64,000 nt of DNA from Streptomyces noursei (GTDB lineage Bacteria > Actinomycetota > Actinomycetes > Streptomycetales > Streptomycetaceae): the NCBI RefSeq assembly GCF_001646665.1, contig NZ_LWBU01000373.1, forward strand, positions 186,334-250,333, in the 5' to 3' direction. Positions 7,430-14,940 of the stretch are shown in pieces (the stretch's first letter is position 1; every line of letters starts with the position of its first letter). The notes beneath the pieces are model-generated. The model was not told where the DNA came from and ran no database searches. It was given only the letters and a program-made list of their open reading frames with translations. Made by a program: the position numbers and the translations under genes.

Positions 7430-8224
7430 CTACTCCTGATCGGTCCGGTCGGTCCCGGCCGCCCCCGCGGCCGGTGCGGCCGGTGCGGCCGGTGCGGCCG
7501 GTGCGGCGACCGCCGCGGCCAGGGCGCGGGCCACCTGGGTCTCGGTGGCCGCCTTGGTGATGCCGAGGCCGGTGAGGAGACCCTCGCCGTCCTCGAACTC
7601 CAGCAGGGCGAGCAGGAGGTGCTCCGTCCCCACGTAGTTGTGGCCCAGCCGCAGGGCCTCGCGGAAGGTCAGCTCCAGGACCTTCTTCGCCCGGGCGTCG
7701 AAGGGCACGAGGTCCGGGGCGGTGTCCACGCCCGGCGGCAGGGCGGCGGTGGCCTCCTGGCGGACCGTGTCCAGGAGCACCCCCTGCGCGACGACCGCCT
7801 TCGCCGCGATGCCCTCCGGCTCGTGCAGCAGCCCCAGCACCAGGTGCTCGGTGCCGATCTCGTCGTTCCCGGCCGCGCGGGCCTCGTTCTGCGCGGCCAT
7901 CACGACGTTGCGGGCGCGCGGGGTGAAGCGGCCGAAGCCCTGGGAGGGGTCGAGGTCGGAGGACTCGCCGGCCTTCGGTACGAAGCGCTTCTGCGCCGCC
8001 TGCCGGGTGACGCCCATGCTCTTGCCGATGTCGGTCCAGGAGGCGCCGGAGCGCCTCGCCTGGTCCACGAAGTGGCCGATCAGGTGGTCGGCCAGCTCGC
8101 CGAGGTGGTCCGCGGCGATCACGGCGTCGGAGAGCTGGTCGAGCGCGTCGCTGTGGGCCTTCTTGATGGCCTCGATGAGGTCGTCGAGGCGGACGGGATG
8201 CGTCATGCCGACTGGTTTCGTCAT
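7430..8224 (-). CDS. HTH protein with Clp N-terminal (ClpN) repeat domain
   Basis: The 264-residue protein has an N-terminal helical/HTH part (about 8-75, with GASWTDIGKSMGVTRQAAQKRF as recognition region) followed by two Clp N-domain repeats (about 97-240: RFTPRARNVVMAAQNEAR, IGTEHLVLGLLHEPEGIA, ARKVLELTFREALRLG-like, VGTEHLLLALLEFEDG). There is no AAA+ ATPase module. Related proteins resemble ClgR-like or peptide-sensing regulators of protein quality control; the exact role is unknown. The C-terminus ends in an Ala/Pro-repeat tail. ATG at 8224 has no Shine-Dalgarno sequence; the promoter upstream suggests a leaderless message starting at this ATG. Likely autoregulated through the twin operators at 8226-8273. 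Confidence 0.82.
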   Translation of the reverse strand: MTKPVGMTHPVRLDDLIEAIKKAHSDALDQLSDAVIAADHLGELADHLIGHFVDQARRSGASWTDIGKSMGVTRQAAQKRFVPKAGESSDLDPSQGFGRFTPRARNVVMAAQNEARAAGNDEIGTEHLVLGLLHEPEGIAAKAVVAQGVLLDTVRQEATAALPPGVDTAPDLVPFDARAKKVLELTFREALRLGHNYVGTEHLLLALLEFEDGEGLLTGLGITKAATETQVARALAAAVAAPAAPAAPAAPAAGAAGTDRTDQE

Positions 8225-8225
8225 G

Positions 8226-8273
8226 TGTCAACCGTAGGTTGACATGAAGAGCCGTGTCAACCCGAAGTTGACA
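8226..8273 (-). promoter_or_regulatory. Twin TGTCAAC-N5-GTTGACA operators over a leaderless promoter
   Basis: Two perfect 7-bp inverted repeats, at 8226-8244 (spacer CGTAG on the plus strand) and 8255-8273 (spacer CCGAA), lie 29 bp apart. On the minus strand the inner half of the distal site supplies TTGACA (8260-8255) as -35, and 18 bp further TACGGT (8236-8231) inside the proximal site is a good -10. The predicted start falls at about 8224, the A of the ATG. Thus each operator covers one promoter element, the classic layout for autorepression. Confidence 0.75.
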
Positions 8274-8305
8274 ACGGAGTGGAAGTGGGCGCGGCGGCGT
8301 GCCGG

Positions 8306-9658
8306 CTACAAGGCCCCGTCCGGCAACCGGAGTTCGCCGCCGACCGGCAGGCCGTCCACGCCCCGGCCGTCCACGACCACCAGCTCGTAGGGGTGCCGCC
8401 GGCCGCGCTGCCACTGCCCGCCGGCCAGCCGCACCGTGGCGATGTGCGGTTCGGGGCCGGACGTCCAGTCCAGCGGGCCCGCCATCGTCTCCAGGCGGGT
8501 CGACCCGAGCGCGGCCGCGACCGACTCGGGGACCGTCGGGTCGTCGGCGGTGTCCAGGGCGTGCGCGGCCACCTCGACGAGGGCGTACGCCAGGCCCAGG
8601 GGCTGGAGCCACTGGCCGCCGGTGGCCCGCTCGTACCGTTCGGCCAGCTCGGCGGCGCTCGTACCGTCCAGGGACGAGCGGTACGGGTGGTCCGGGGTCC
8701 AGTAGACCAGCGTCGCCACGTCCGCCTGGGGCGGCTCCTCGGCCGGGGCCGTGACGGCCGGCGGGTACGCCAGCCAGCGGGAGCAGGTGATCAGCCGGAG
8801 CGGCAGGCCCCGCGCGGCGGCCGCCCGGCGGAACACGCCCAGGTCCGCGCCGGTCGCCGCGCTCGTGACGACGTCCACGCCCGCCTCCGCGAACGCCGCC
8901 GCGTGGGCGTCCAGGGCCGCGGCCGGCTCCCGGTACCCGGCCGGGTCCACCAGGCGGTGGCCGCGCGCCCGTGCCGCCGGCAGGAAGCCGTGCCTCCCGT
9001 GCCGCGACCAGGTGCCCTGCGGGCCGTCGTTCCACAGACACCCGACCGTCCGCCCCGCGCCGCCGGCCGCCTCCCACAGGTCGGCGAAGGTCTCCGCGAT
9101 GTCGTCGAGCCCCCAGCAGAAGTGGTACGTCCACCGCCGCCGCGCGCCGCCGTAGTAGTACACCTGCCAGGGGAAGGTGCTCGACAGGCACGGGACGCCC
9201 GCCTCCTCGCACGCGTCGGCGACGGCCGGCAGCACCTCCGTGCCCGCCAGCGTCACCACGATCCGCGCCCGCTCCGCCTCCACCAGCTCCCGCACGGCCC
9301 GCCGCGCCCCCTCGCCGGTGGAGCCGCTGTCCCGGCCCACCAGGCGCAACCGCCCGCGCAGTGCGGGCCCCAGCAGGTCCATGACGTACGCCAGCGGATC
9401 CCCCAGCCGCGCCAGCCGGCCCGTCCGCGCGACGACCACGCCCACGGTGGGGACCCCCGAAGCCGGCCCCGCTCCCGCCCGTGTGTCGGCGGTCCTCGTG
9501 CCGCCCGCCGGGGTGCCCGCGGCCGGTCCCGCTCCCGCCCGTGCGTCGGCGGTCCTCGTGCCGCCCGCTCGTGTGTCCGTGGTCCCGCCGGCCGCCGGGG
9601 CCCCCGGCAGGCCCGTCCGGTGCGGCTTCCGCTTCCCTGCGCCGTTCGTCTGATCCAT
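8306..9658 (-). CDS. Periplasmic-binding-protein-like (branched-chain amino acid type) protein
   Basis: The 450-residue protein resembles the substrate-binding fold of branched-chain amino acid/amide ABC transporters (VGVVVARTGRLARLGDPL near residue 71, RGRLRLVGRDSGS, VTLAGTEVLPAVADACEEAGVPCLSS, TLVYWTPDHPYRSS). Unlike exported members it shows no signal peptide and no lipobox. Instead residues 1-70 form a low-complexity Gly/Ala/Thr/Arg tract made of a near-duplicated 20-residue unit (GGTRTAD[AT]RAGAGPA[AS]G). No permease or ATPase lies nearby. It could be a cytosolic ligand sensor, or a true start might lie near residue 70. ATG at 9658 is the first good start. Confidence 0.65.
   Translation of the reverse strand: MDQTNGAGKRKPHRTGLPGAPAAGGTTDTRAGGTRTADARAGAGPAAGTPAGGTRTADTRAGAGPASGVPTVGVVVARTGRLARLGDPLAYVMDLLGPALRGRLRLVGRDSGSTGEGARRAVRELVEAERARIVVTLAGTEVLPAVADACEEAGVPCLSSTFPWQVYYYGGARRRWTYHFCWGLDDIAETFADLWEAAGGAGRTVGCLWNDGPQGTWSRHGRHGFLPAARARGHRLVDPAGYREPAAALDAHAAAFAEAGVDVVTSAATGADLGVFRRAAAARGLPLRLITCSRWLAYPPAVTAPAEEPPQADVATLVYWTPDHPYRSSLDGTSAAELAERYERATGGQWLQPLGLAYALVEVAAHALDTADDPTVPESVAAALGSTRLETMAGPLDWTSGPEPHIATVRLAGGQWQRGRRHPYELVVVDGRGVDGLPVGGELRLPDGAL
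9461..9570. repeat. 60-bp in-frame duplication in the binding-protein gene
   Basis: The segment around 9485-9507 (TCGGCGGTCCTCGTGCCGCC and flanks) recurs at 9545-9567 with a 60-bp period, and the bases before it match back to about 9463. The repeat is in frame and encodes the duplicated Gly/Ala/Arg unit at the N-terminus. Confidence 0.75.
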
Positions 9659-9675
9659 GCCCCTCACAACGCCGC

Positions 9676-9706
9676 CGGCGGGGCGGGTGTCACGCCCGTC
9701 CCGCCG
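9676..9706 (-). terminator. 14-bp hairpin terminator of the quinone oxidoreductase gene
   Basis: Arms 9676-9689 and 9693-9706 pair over 14 positions (two G-U wobbles) with a TCA loop. The hairpin lies about 48 nt after the oxidoreductase stop and before the next leftward gene. Confidence 0.6.
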
Positions 9707-9753
9707 TCCCCTCGTCCCCCGGGAGTTCGCGCGGCGGCGCCGCGGCGAGGGCG

Positions 9754-10707
9754 TCAACCGACGGTGAGGACCAGCTTCCCGGCCGTCCGGCCCGTCTCGC
9801 CCCGCTCGTGCGCCCTGGCGGCGTCCGCGAGCGGGAAGGTGCCCTCGACCGCCGCGCGGAGCCGGCCCTCCTCGACGAGCCGGGCGATGGCGTTCATGCC
9901 CGCGTGGTCGGCCTCGACGAGCAGCAGCTCGGTGCGTACGCCGTGCTCGCGCGCCCGCGCGGCCAGTTCCTCCCCGCCCATGGGCAGGATGGACACCAGC
10001 AGGCCGCCCCGGCGGAGGGTGCGCAGCGAGCGCGTCCGGTAGTCGTCGTCGCCGATGGTGTCGAGGACGACGTCGACGTCGGCGACCTCCTCGGCGAAGT
10101 CCGCCTCCCGGTAGTCGATCACCTCGTCGGCCCCGAGGTCCCGCAGGAACGCGTGCTTCCCCGCGCTGGCCGTACCGATGACGTACGCCCCGCGCGCCTT
10201 GGCGATCTGCACGGCCAGGTGTCCCACGCCGCCGGCCGCCGCGTGGACGAGCACCCGCTGCCCGGCCTCCACCCGGGCCGTGTCGACCAGGGCCTGGTAG
10301 GCGGTGAGCGCGGCCAGCGGCAGGGCGCCGGCCTGGACGTGGTCGATGCCGGCCGGCTTGCGGGCGAAGGCCCGCGCGGGACCGGTGACGTACTCGGCGT
10401 GGGAGCCGGCGCCGTGCGGGTAGGGCAGCATCCCGAACACCTCGTCGCCGGGCCGGAACAGGGTCACGCCCATGCCGACCGCCTCCACCACCCCGGAGAC
10501 GTCCCAGCCCAGGACGTACGGCGGGTCGCCGAGGAAGCCCCGGCCGCCGCGGTGCTTCCAGTCGGTCGGGTTGACCCCCGCCGCGCGGACGCGCACCAGC
10601 ACCTGGGACGGCCCGGGCTCCGGGCGCGGCAGCTCCACCTCCTTGAGCACCTCGGGTCCGCCGTGGACGTCCTGGCTGATCGCGCGCATGGTCTTCGTCG
10701 TCGTCAT
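9754..10707 (-). CDS. NADPH:quinone oxidoreductase-like alcohol dehydrogenase (zinc-free MDR)
   Basis: The 317-residue protein is a medium-chain dehydrogenase/reductase of the quinone oxidoreductase/enoyl reductase type. A GroES-like N-domain (EVLKEVELPRPEPGPSQVLV, AGVNPTDWKHRGG) is followed by a Rossmann NADPH site (VLVHAAAGGVGHLAVQIAKARGA, about residues 140-162). The catalytic zinc ligands of true alcohol dehydrogenases are absent. ATG at 10707 follows GGTGGAG; the open frame extends 24 codons further but that part lacks family character. It is divergent from the GlxA-type regulator with a 70-bp shared region holding a perfect palindrome, so it is probably controlled by that regulator. Confidence 0.88.
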   Translation of the reverse strand: MTTTKTMRAISQDVHGGPEVLKEVELPRPEPGPSQVLVRVRAAGVNPTDWKHRGGRGFLGDPPYVLGWDVSGVVEAVGMGVTLFRPGDEVFGMLPYPHGAGSHAEYVTGPARAFARKPAGIDHVQAGALPLAALTAYQALVDTARVEAGQRVLVHAAAGGVGHLAVQIAKARGAYVIGTASAGKHAFLRDLGADEVIDYREADFAEEVADVDVVLDTIGDDDYRTRSLRTLRRGGLLVSILPMGGEELAARAREHGVRTELLLVEADHAGMNAIARLVEEGRLRAAVEGTFPLADAARAHERGETGRTAGKLVLTVG

Positions 10708-10743
10708 GTGCTCCACCCTGCCGGGGCCGGACCGCCGGAGAAA

Positions 10744-10757
10744 TGGCAAGATTGCCA
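10744..10757. promoter_or_regulatory. TGGCAA-GA-TTGCCA operator between divergent genes
   Basis: A perfect 6-bp inverted repeat lies in the 70-bp gap between the oxidoreductase and GlxA-type genes. TAAGAT at 10766-10771 could be the -10 of the rightward gene and would put the start at its ATG (leaderless). The site would be positioned to control both directions. Confidence 0.55.
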
Positions 10758-10777
10758 ATATCCGATAAGATCGTGCC

Positions 10778-11743
10778 ATGCATCGTGTGGTCGTCCTCGC
10801 CCTCGACGGCGTCTATCCCTTCGAACTCGGCATCCCCAACCGGGTCTTCGGTTCCGCCGACGGCCGCTACGAGGTGCTCACCTGCTCTCCCGACGGCGGG
10901 CCCGTCCGCACCGGCTCGGACTTCTCGATCACGGTGGAGCACGGCCCCGAGGTGCTGGCCACCGCCGGCACCGTGGTCGTCCCGCCCTTCGACATGACGC
11001 TCGCCACCGCGCGGGAGCTGCCCCGGCCGGTCGCCGACGCGCTCGCCCTGATCCGCCCGGGCACCCGGATCGTGTCCATCTGCACGGGCGCCTTCGTCCT
11101 GGCGGCGGCGGGCCTGCTCGACGGCCGGACCGCCACCACGCACTGGGGGCTGGTCCCGCTCTTCCGGCGGCTCTTCCCGCACGTGGCGCTCGACCCCGAC
11201 GTCCTGTTCGTCGACACCGGCGACGTCGTCACCTCGGCCGGGGCCGGCTCGGGCGTGGACGTCTGCCTGCACCTCGTGCGCGAGGACCACGGCAGCGCGG
11301 TGGCCAACCAGGTGGCCCGCGCCTGCGTGGTACCGCCCTGGCGCGAGGGCGGCCAGGCCCAGTACATCGAGCAGCCCGTGCCCGAGACGTCGGAGAACGG
11401 GACGGGCGCCACCCGGCACTGGGCGCTGGAGAACCTGCACCTGCCGCTCACGCTCGCCGACCTCGCCCAGCACGCCCGGATGAGCGCGCGCACCTTCGCG
11501 CGCCGCTTCGGCGAGGAGGTGGGGACGAGCCCCGGCCGGTGGCTGATCCAGCAGCGCGTCGCCCGGGCCCGGCACCTGCTGGAGTCCACCGACCTGCCGG
11601 TGGACCGCATCGCGGGCGAGGTCGGCTTCGCGACGGCAGCCTCCCTGCGCCAGCACCTCCACGCCGCGATCGGCGTCTCCCCGCTGGCCTACCGCCGCAC
11701 CTTCCAGGCCGCCGACCGCGCCCTGACCCGGGCCCCCGCCTGA
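10778..11743 (+). CDS. GlxA-type regulator: DJ-1/PfpI domain plus AraC HTH
   Basis: The 321-residue protein joins an N-terminal DJ-1/PfpI (class I glutamine amidotransferase-like) domain (about 1-190, with Cys102 in the nucleophile elbow SICTGAFVL) to a C-terminal AraC-type double HTH (about 212-310: LADLAQHARMSARTFARRFGEEVG and DRIAGEVGFATAASLRQHL). This is the architecture of FtrA/GlxA-like regulators, which sense metabolites of unknown nature. It is divergent from the quinone oxidoreductase gene and probably regulates it through the palindrome in between. No RBS is visible, consistent with a leaderless message. Confidence 0.88.
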   Translation: MHRVVVLALDGVYPFELGIPNRVFGSADGRYEVLTCSPDGGPVRTGSDFSITVEHGPEVLATAGTVVVPPFDMTLATARELPRPVADALALIRPGTRIVSICTGAFVLAAAGLLDGRTATTHWGLVPLFRRLFPHVALDPDVLFVDTGDVVTSAGAGSGVDVCLHLVREDHGSAVANQVARACVVPPWREGGQAQYIEQPVPETSENGTGATRHWALENLHLPLTLADLAQHARMSARTFARRFGEEVGTSPGRWLIQQRVARARHLLESTDLPVDRIAGEVGFATAASLRQHLHAAIGVSPLAYRRTFQAADRALTRAPA

Positions 11744-11769
11744 CGGGCCCCGGGTTCACGGGCACGGCC

Positions 11770-11794
11770 CCCGGCCGGCGGCGACCCGGCCGGG
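11770..11794. terminator. Bidirectional hairpin between convergent genes
   Basis: CCCGGCCGG and CCGGCCGGG form a 9-bp stem around a 7-nt loop, between the ends of the GlxA-type regulator (11743) and the homocysteine methyltransferase gene (11805). Confidence 0.6.
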
Positions 11795-11804
11795 CGGGCG
11801 GCGG

Positions 11805-12731
11805 TCAGCGCGTCCGGGCGGCCAGTCCGGCGATCGCGTCCGGGCCGACGCGGCAGCAGCCGCCGATCAGCCGCGCGCCGGCCCGCCACCAGCCGGCGGC
11901 CAGGTCGGCCGAGAACGTCGGGCGGCCCCGCCAGGCCCGGGCCCCGGGGTCCCACACCTCGCCGCTGTTCGGGTACGCCACCACGGGCTTGCCCGTGACG
12001 CGCGCCGCCACCTCGACCGCGTGGCCCACGTCCTCGGGCGCACAGCAGTTCACCCCGACGGCGACGATCTCGTCCGACTCGGCGGCGACGGCGAAGGCCT
12101 CCTCCAGCGGGTCGCCGGCCCGCGTCCTGTCCCCGGCGACGGCGTACGACAGCCACGCCGGGACGCCGAGCCCGCGCACGGCGCGCACCAGCGCCCGGGC
12201 CTCGTCCGCGTCCGGCACGGTCTCCAGCGCGAGAGCGTCCGGGCGGGCGGCGGCCAGCACCTCCAGCCGCGGGCGATGGAACCGTTCCAGTTCGGCGACG
12301 TCCAGCCCGTACCGGCCCCGGTACTCCGACCCGTCGGCGAGCATCGCGCCGTACGGGCCTGCGGAGGCGGCCACCCACAGCGGCCGTCCGGGCGCCTTCG
12401 CCTCGGCCCGCCGGGCGGCCTCCCGTGCCAGCTCCACGGCGAGCGCGAGGAGTCCGGCCGCCCGGTCGTGCCCGATGCCGCGGCGCGCGAAGCCCTCGAA
12501 CGTCGCCTGGTAGCTCGCCGTCGTCGCCACGCTCGCCCCGGCCTCGTAGTAGGCGAGGTGCGCCGCCACGACCGCCTCGGGCCGGTCGGCGAGCAGCCGC
12601 GCCGACCAGAGCTCGTCGCCCAGGTCGTGCCCGGCGGCCTCCAGCCGGCCGGCGAGCCCGCCGTCGAGGATGACGGGGGAGTCGGACGAGGTCAGCGTGT
12701 CGGCGAAGGCGGGGGCGGCGGCGCTGGTCAT
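11805..12731 (-). CDS. mmuM: Homocysteine S-methyltransferase
   Basis: The 308-residue product is a zinc-dependent homocysteine methyltransferase of the MmuM type, using S-methylmethionine or SAM to make methionine in the cytoplasm. The zinc ligands are visible: Cys229 in GVNCCAP and Cys292/Cys293 in GGCCR. The N-terminal ILDGGLAGRLEAAGHDL and the TASYQATFEGF segment are family signatures. The length is standard. The start at 12731 gives MTSAAAPAFADTL; the real start could be slightly internal but no better candidate is seen. It is convergent with the GlxA-type gene and divergent from the DUF5133 gene. Confidence 0.93.
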   Translation of the reverse strand: MTSAAAPAFADTLTSSDSPVILDGGLAGRLEAAGHDLGDELWSARLLADRPEAVVAAHLAYYEAGASVATTASYQATFEGFARRGIGHDRAAGLLALAVELAREAARRAEAKAPGRPLWVAASAGPYGAMLADGSEYRGRYGLDVAELERFHRPRLEVLAAARPDALALETVPDADEARALVRAVRGLGVPAWLSYAVAGDRTRAGDPLEEAFAVAAESDEIVAVGVNCCAPEDVGHAVEVAARVTGKPVVAYPNSGEVWDPGARAWRGRPTFSADLAAGWWRAGARLIGGCCRVGPDAIAGLAARTR

Positions 12732-12834
12732 GGAGGTGAAGCTAGCCCAGGACGACCGGGCATGCGGAACGGATCACCGGGTAACAGGGCCCCACGCGGA
12801 CAACCGGCGCTTGGCGTCAGAAGGGAGACCGGCC

Positions 12835-13062
12835 GTGCTGATGGCTCACCCCGCCGTCCTGAACAACCTGGTCGAGCAGTACGAGACCCTGCGACTGCTG
12901 CACGCCGAGGAGGGCAGCCCGGAGGTGCGGGAACGCATGGCCGAACTCGCCCGCACCCTGTGCGTCGCCACCGGGACCAACGACGTGGACACCGCCCTGG
13001 TCGCGGCCCGCCACCGGCTCCCCGGCGCGCGCCCGGAGGACGACTCCCTGCTGACCACCTGA
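12835..13062 (+). CDS. DUF5133 small protein
   Basis: A 75-residue protein starting VLMAHPAVLNNLVEQYETLRLLHAEEG..., closely following the DUF5133 pattern found widely in Streptomyces (often MLMAHPAVLR...). The GTG start at 12835 is preferred over the ATG at 12841 because AGGGAG at 12822-12827 lies 7 nt upstream. It is probably helical and cytosolic, of unknown function; relatives occur in many copies per genome, often near regulatory genes. Confidence 0.8.
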   Translation: MLMAHPAVLNNLVEQYETLRLLHAEEGSPEVRERMAELARTLCVATGTNDVDTALVAARHRLPGARPEDDSLLTT

Positions 13063-13147
13063 CGACCCGACGTCCGGACGGCGGCCTCCTGACGGCCGCC
13101 GTACTGATGTCCTGACGCCACGCCCGCCGGTGCCCGCCCGGGCCGCC

Positions 13148-13161
13148 GGACCGTCCGGTCC
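13148..13161. terminator. Short palindrome GGACCG-TC-CGGTCC
   Basis: A 6-bp stem with a 2-nt loop lies in the 167-bp gap between the convergent DUF5133 and DCC genes. It may contribute to termination; the rest of the gap shows nothing. Confidence 0.3.
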
Positions 13162-13229
13162 CTCCTGACCGCCCGGTACGTCCGGTCCCGCGCGGGTCGC
13201 CGGTGTGCCCGGGCCCGGCCCGTCGGTGG

Positions 13230-13619
13230 TCAGGAGCCGTGCGGGCGCCGCGCGGGGACGGCGCAGGACCCCGTGCCGCCGGGCAGCCGGTGGCGGTTGT
13301 CCGCCACCAGCCGGTAGACCCCGTGGGCGGCCCACCGCACCGGCGGCAGCAGGAGGAGCGCCCCCGGAGGGGCCCAGACCCCGCCCGTGCGCAGGAGGAT
13401 CTTCGCCACCGCCTCGGCACCGCCGTACACCCGGCCGGGCGGGGTCACCCACAGCACCTCGTGGCCGGCCCGCTCCGGGGTCACCCCCAGTGCGGGCAGG
13501 TCCGCCGACTGCCACGGCACGACCACGCAGTCGGGGCGCAGCCGGCGCTCGACGAACGCCACGCAGGCCGAGCAGAAGCCGCAGTCACCGTCGTAGACGA
13601 GCACAGGTCGGGTCCGCAT
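13230..13619 (-). CDS. DCC-family (DUF393) thiol-disulfide oxidoreductase-like protein
   Basis: The 129-residue protein begins LVYDGDCGFCSACVAF, the DxxCxxC hallmark of the DCC family, with Cys13, Cys16 and an extra Cys19. The fold is thioredoxin-like; members are proposed thiol-disulfide oxidoreductases but no reaction is established. Residues about 80-110 (PPGALLLLPPVRWAAHGVYRLVA) fit the family's C-terminal part. It is divergent from the GH43 gene. Confidence 0.88.
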   Translation of the reverse strand: MRTRPVLVYDGDCGFCSACVAFVERRLRPDCVVVPWQSADLPALGVTPERAGHEVLWVTPPGRVYGGAEAVAKILLRTGGVWAPPGALLLLPPVRWAAHGVYRLVADNRHRLPGGTGSCAVPARRPHGS

Positions 13620-13681
13620 GGGTCCATGATGCCGAACCCGCGGGCGGCCACGGCCCGCGCGGACGCGATCACGCAGCCCCG

Positions 13682-13751
13682 TTGACCTTCCCGCAGCACA
13701 CCCTTACCGTTTCGCCGTTCGGTACCACAGATGCCGTTCGGAATCCCGAAC
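13682..13751 (+). promoter_or_regulatory. Putative promoter and operator of the GH43 gene
   Basis: TTGACC (13682-13687) and TACCGT (13705-13710) are spaced by 17 bp and could form the promoter. Just downstream lies GTTCGG-AATC-CCGAAC (13736-13751), a perfect 6-bp inverted repeat, and the half-site GCCGTTCGG also occurs at 13714-13722. A repressor binding after the start site is plausible. Confidence 0.45.
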
Positions 13752-13806
13752 AGCCGTGCCATGCGCGGCCGTTGGGTCCGGCACCGGGACGGAAAGGGCA
13801 CACCGT

Positions 13807-14883
13807 ATGCGTCACGACCCCACACCCCCCACCCGTCGGCTGCTCCTCCAGGGCGCCCTGGCCGTGGGCGCGCTCGGCGCCCTGCCCCAGGTGACCGGAT
13901 CCGCCCCGGCGGCCGCCGCCGCACCGCCCGCCGCGGCCAACCCCCTCGTACGCCACCGCGCCGACCCGCACATCCTCCGCCACACCGACCGCGCCTACTA
14001 CTTCACCGCCACCGCCCCCGAGTACGACCGGATCGTCCTGCGCCGCTCCCGCACCCTCCGCGGGCTGGCCACCGCCGAGGAGGCGGTCGTGTGGCGCAAG
14101 CACGACAGCGGCGACATGGGCGCGCACATCTGGGCGCCGGAGATCCACCACATCGACGGCAGCTGGTACATCTACTTCGCCGCCGCCCCCGCGGACGACA
14201 TATGGAAGATCCGCATGTGGGTGCTGGAGAACCCCGCCCGGGACCCGTTCCGGGGCACCTGGACCGAGAAGGGGCGGATCGTCACCGCCTGGGACACCTT
14301 CTCGCTCGACGCCACCACCTTCACCCACCGCGGTTCCCGCTACCTGGCCTGGGCGCAGCACGAGCCCGGCACCGACGCCAACACCGCGGTCTTCCTGTCC
14401 CGGATGGCCGGCCCCCTGACGCTCACCGGCCCGCAGGTCCGGCTCACCGCACCCGAGTACGACTGGGAGTGCGCCGGCTTCAAGGTGAACGAGGGCGCCG
14501 CCTTCATCCGGCGCGGTGGCCGCGTCTTCCTGACGTACTCGGCCAGTGCCACCGACAGCAACTACTGCCTGGGTCTGCTCACCGCCGACGCCGGCAGCGA
14601 CCTGCTCGACCCCCGCTCCTGGACCAAGTCGCCCCGACCGGTCTTCACCAGCAGCGACACCACCGGACAGTACGGGCCGGGGCACAACTCGTTCACCGTC
14701 GCCGAGGACGGCCGCACCGACGTCCTCGTCTACCACGCCCGCCCCTACAAGGACATCACCGGCGACCCGCTCGACGACCCCAACCGCCACACCCGCGTCC
14801 AGCCGCTGCGCTGGAAACCGGACGGCACCCCCGACTTCGGCACACCGGTCGCCGACGGCCCCGTCCCCGTCCCCGGCGTGTGA
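13807..14883 (+). CDS. Secreted GH43-type glycoside hydrolase (arabinan/xylan active)
   Basis: The 358-residue product starts with a Tat-like signal (TRRLLLQGALAVGALG, cleavage likely after the Ala-rich stretch near residue 37). The mature part is a five-bladed propeller of the GH43 type: RADPHILRHTDRAYYFTA carries the first catalytic Asp, WAPEIHHIDGSWYIYFAA the conserved WAPE motif and the middle acid, and the GWECAGFKVNEGAAFI-like segment (YDWECAGFKVNEGAAF) the general acid Glu region. Such enzymes remove arabinose or xylose from plant polysaccharides outside the cell. ATG at 13807 follows GGAAAGGG. An operator candidate lies in its leader. Confidence 0.88.
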   Translation: MRHDPTPPTRRLLLQGALAVGALGALPQVTGSAPAAAAAPPAAANPLVRHRADPHILRHTDRAYYFTATAPEYDRIVLRRSRTLRGLATAEEAVVWRKHDSGDMGAHIWAPEIHHIDGSWYIYFAAAPADDIWKIRMWVLENPARDPFRGTWTEKGRIVTAWDTFSLDATTFTHRGSRYLAWAQHEPGTDANTAVFLSRMAGPLTLTGPQVRLTAPEYDWECAGFKVNEGAAFIRRGGRVFLTYSASATDSNYCLGLLTADAGSDLLDPRSWTKSPRPVFTSSDTTGQYGPGHNSFTVAEDGRTDVLVYHARPYKDITGDPLDDPNRHTRVQPLRWKPDGTPDFGTPVADGPVPVPGV

Positions 14884-14892
14884 CCGCATGCG

Positions 14893-14921
14893 CCCGCCGG
14901 GCCGGCTCCCGTCGCGGCGGG
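14893..14921. terminator. Hairpin between convergent GH43 and SnoaL-like genes
   Basis: CCCGCCG (14893-14899) and CGGCGGG (14915-14921) form a 7-bp stem with a 15-nt loop in the 57-bp gap. Confidence 0.4.
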
Positions 14922-14940
14922 GCCGTCCATGGGTCCGGCG

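Noticed and set aside
7191..9212. Leftward open frame that reads through the 18-bp repeats as RPHRRH units
   Set aside because: It overlaps the Clp-N gene and the binding-protein gene, which have clear domains in another frame; the repeat peptide is a by-product.
9481..12513. Very long rightward open frame over the oxidoreductase, GlxA-type and homocysteine methyltransferase genes
   Set aside because: It is out of frame with the recognisable GlxA-type gene and antisense to the others; no domain matches.
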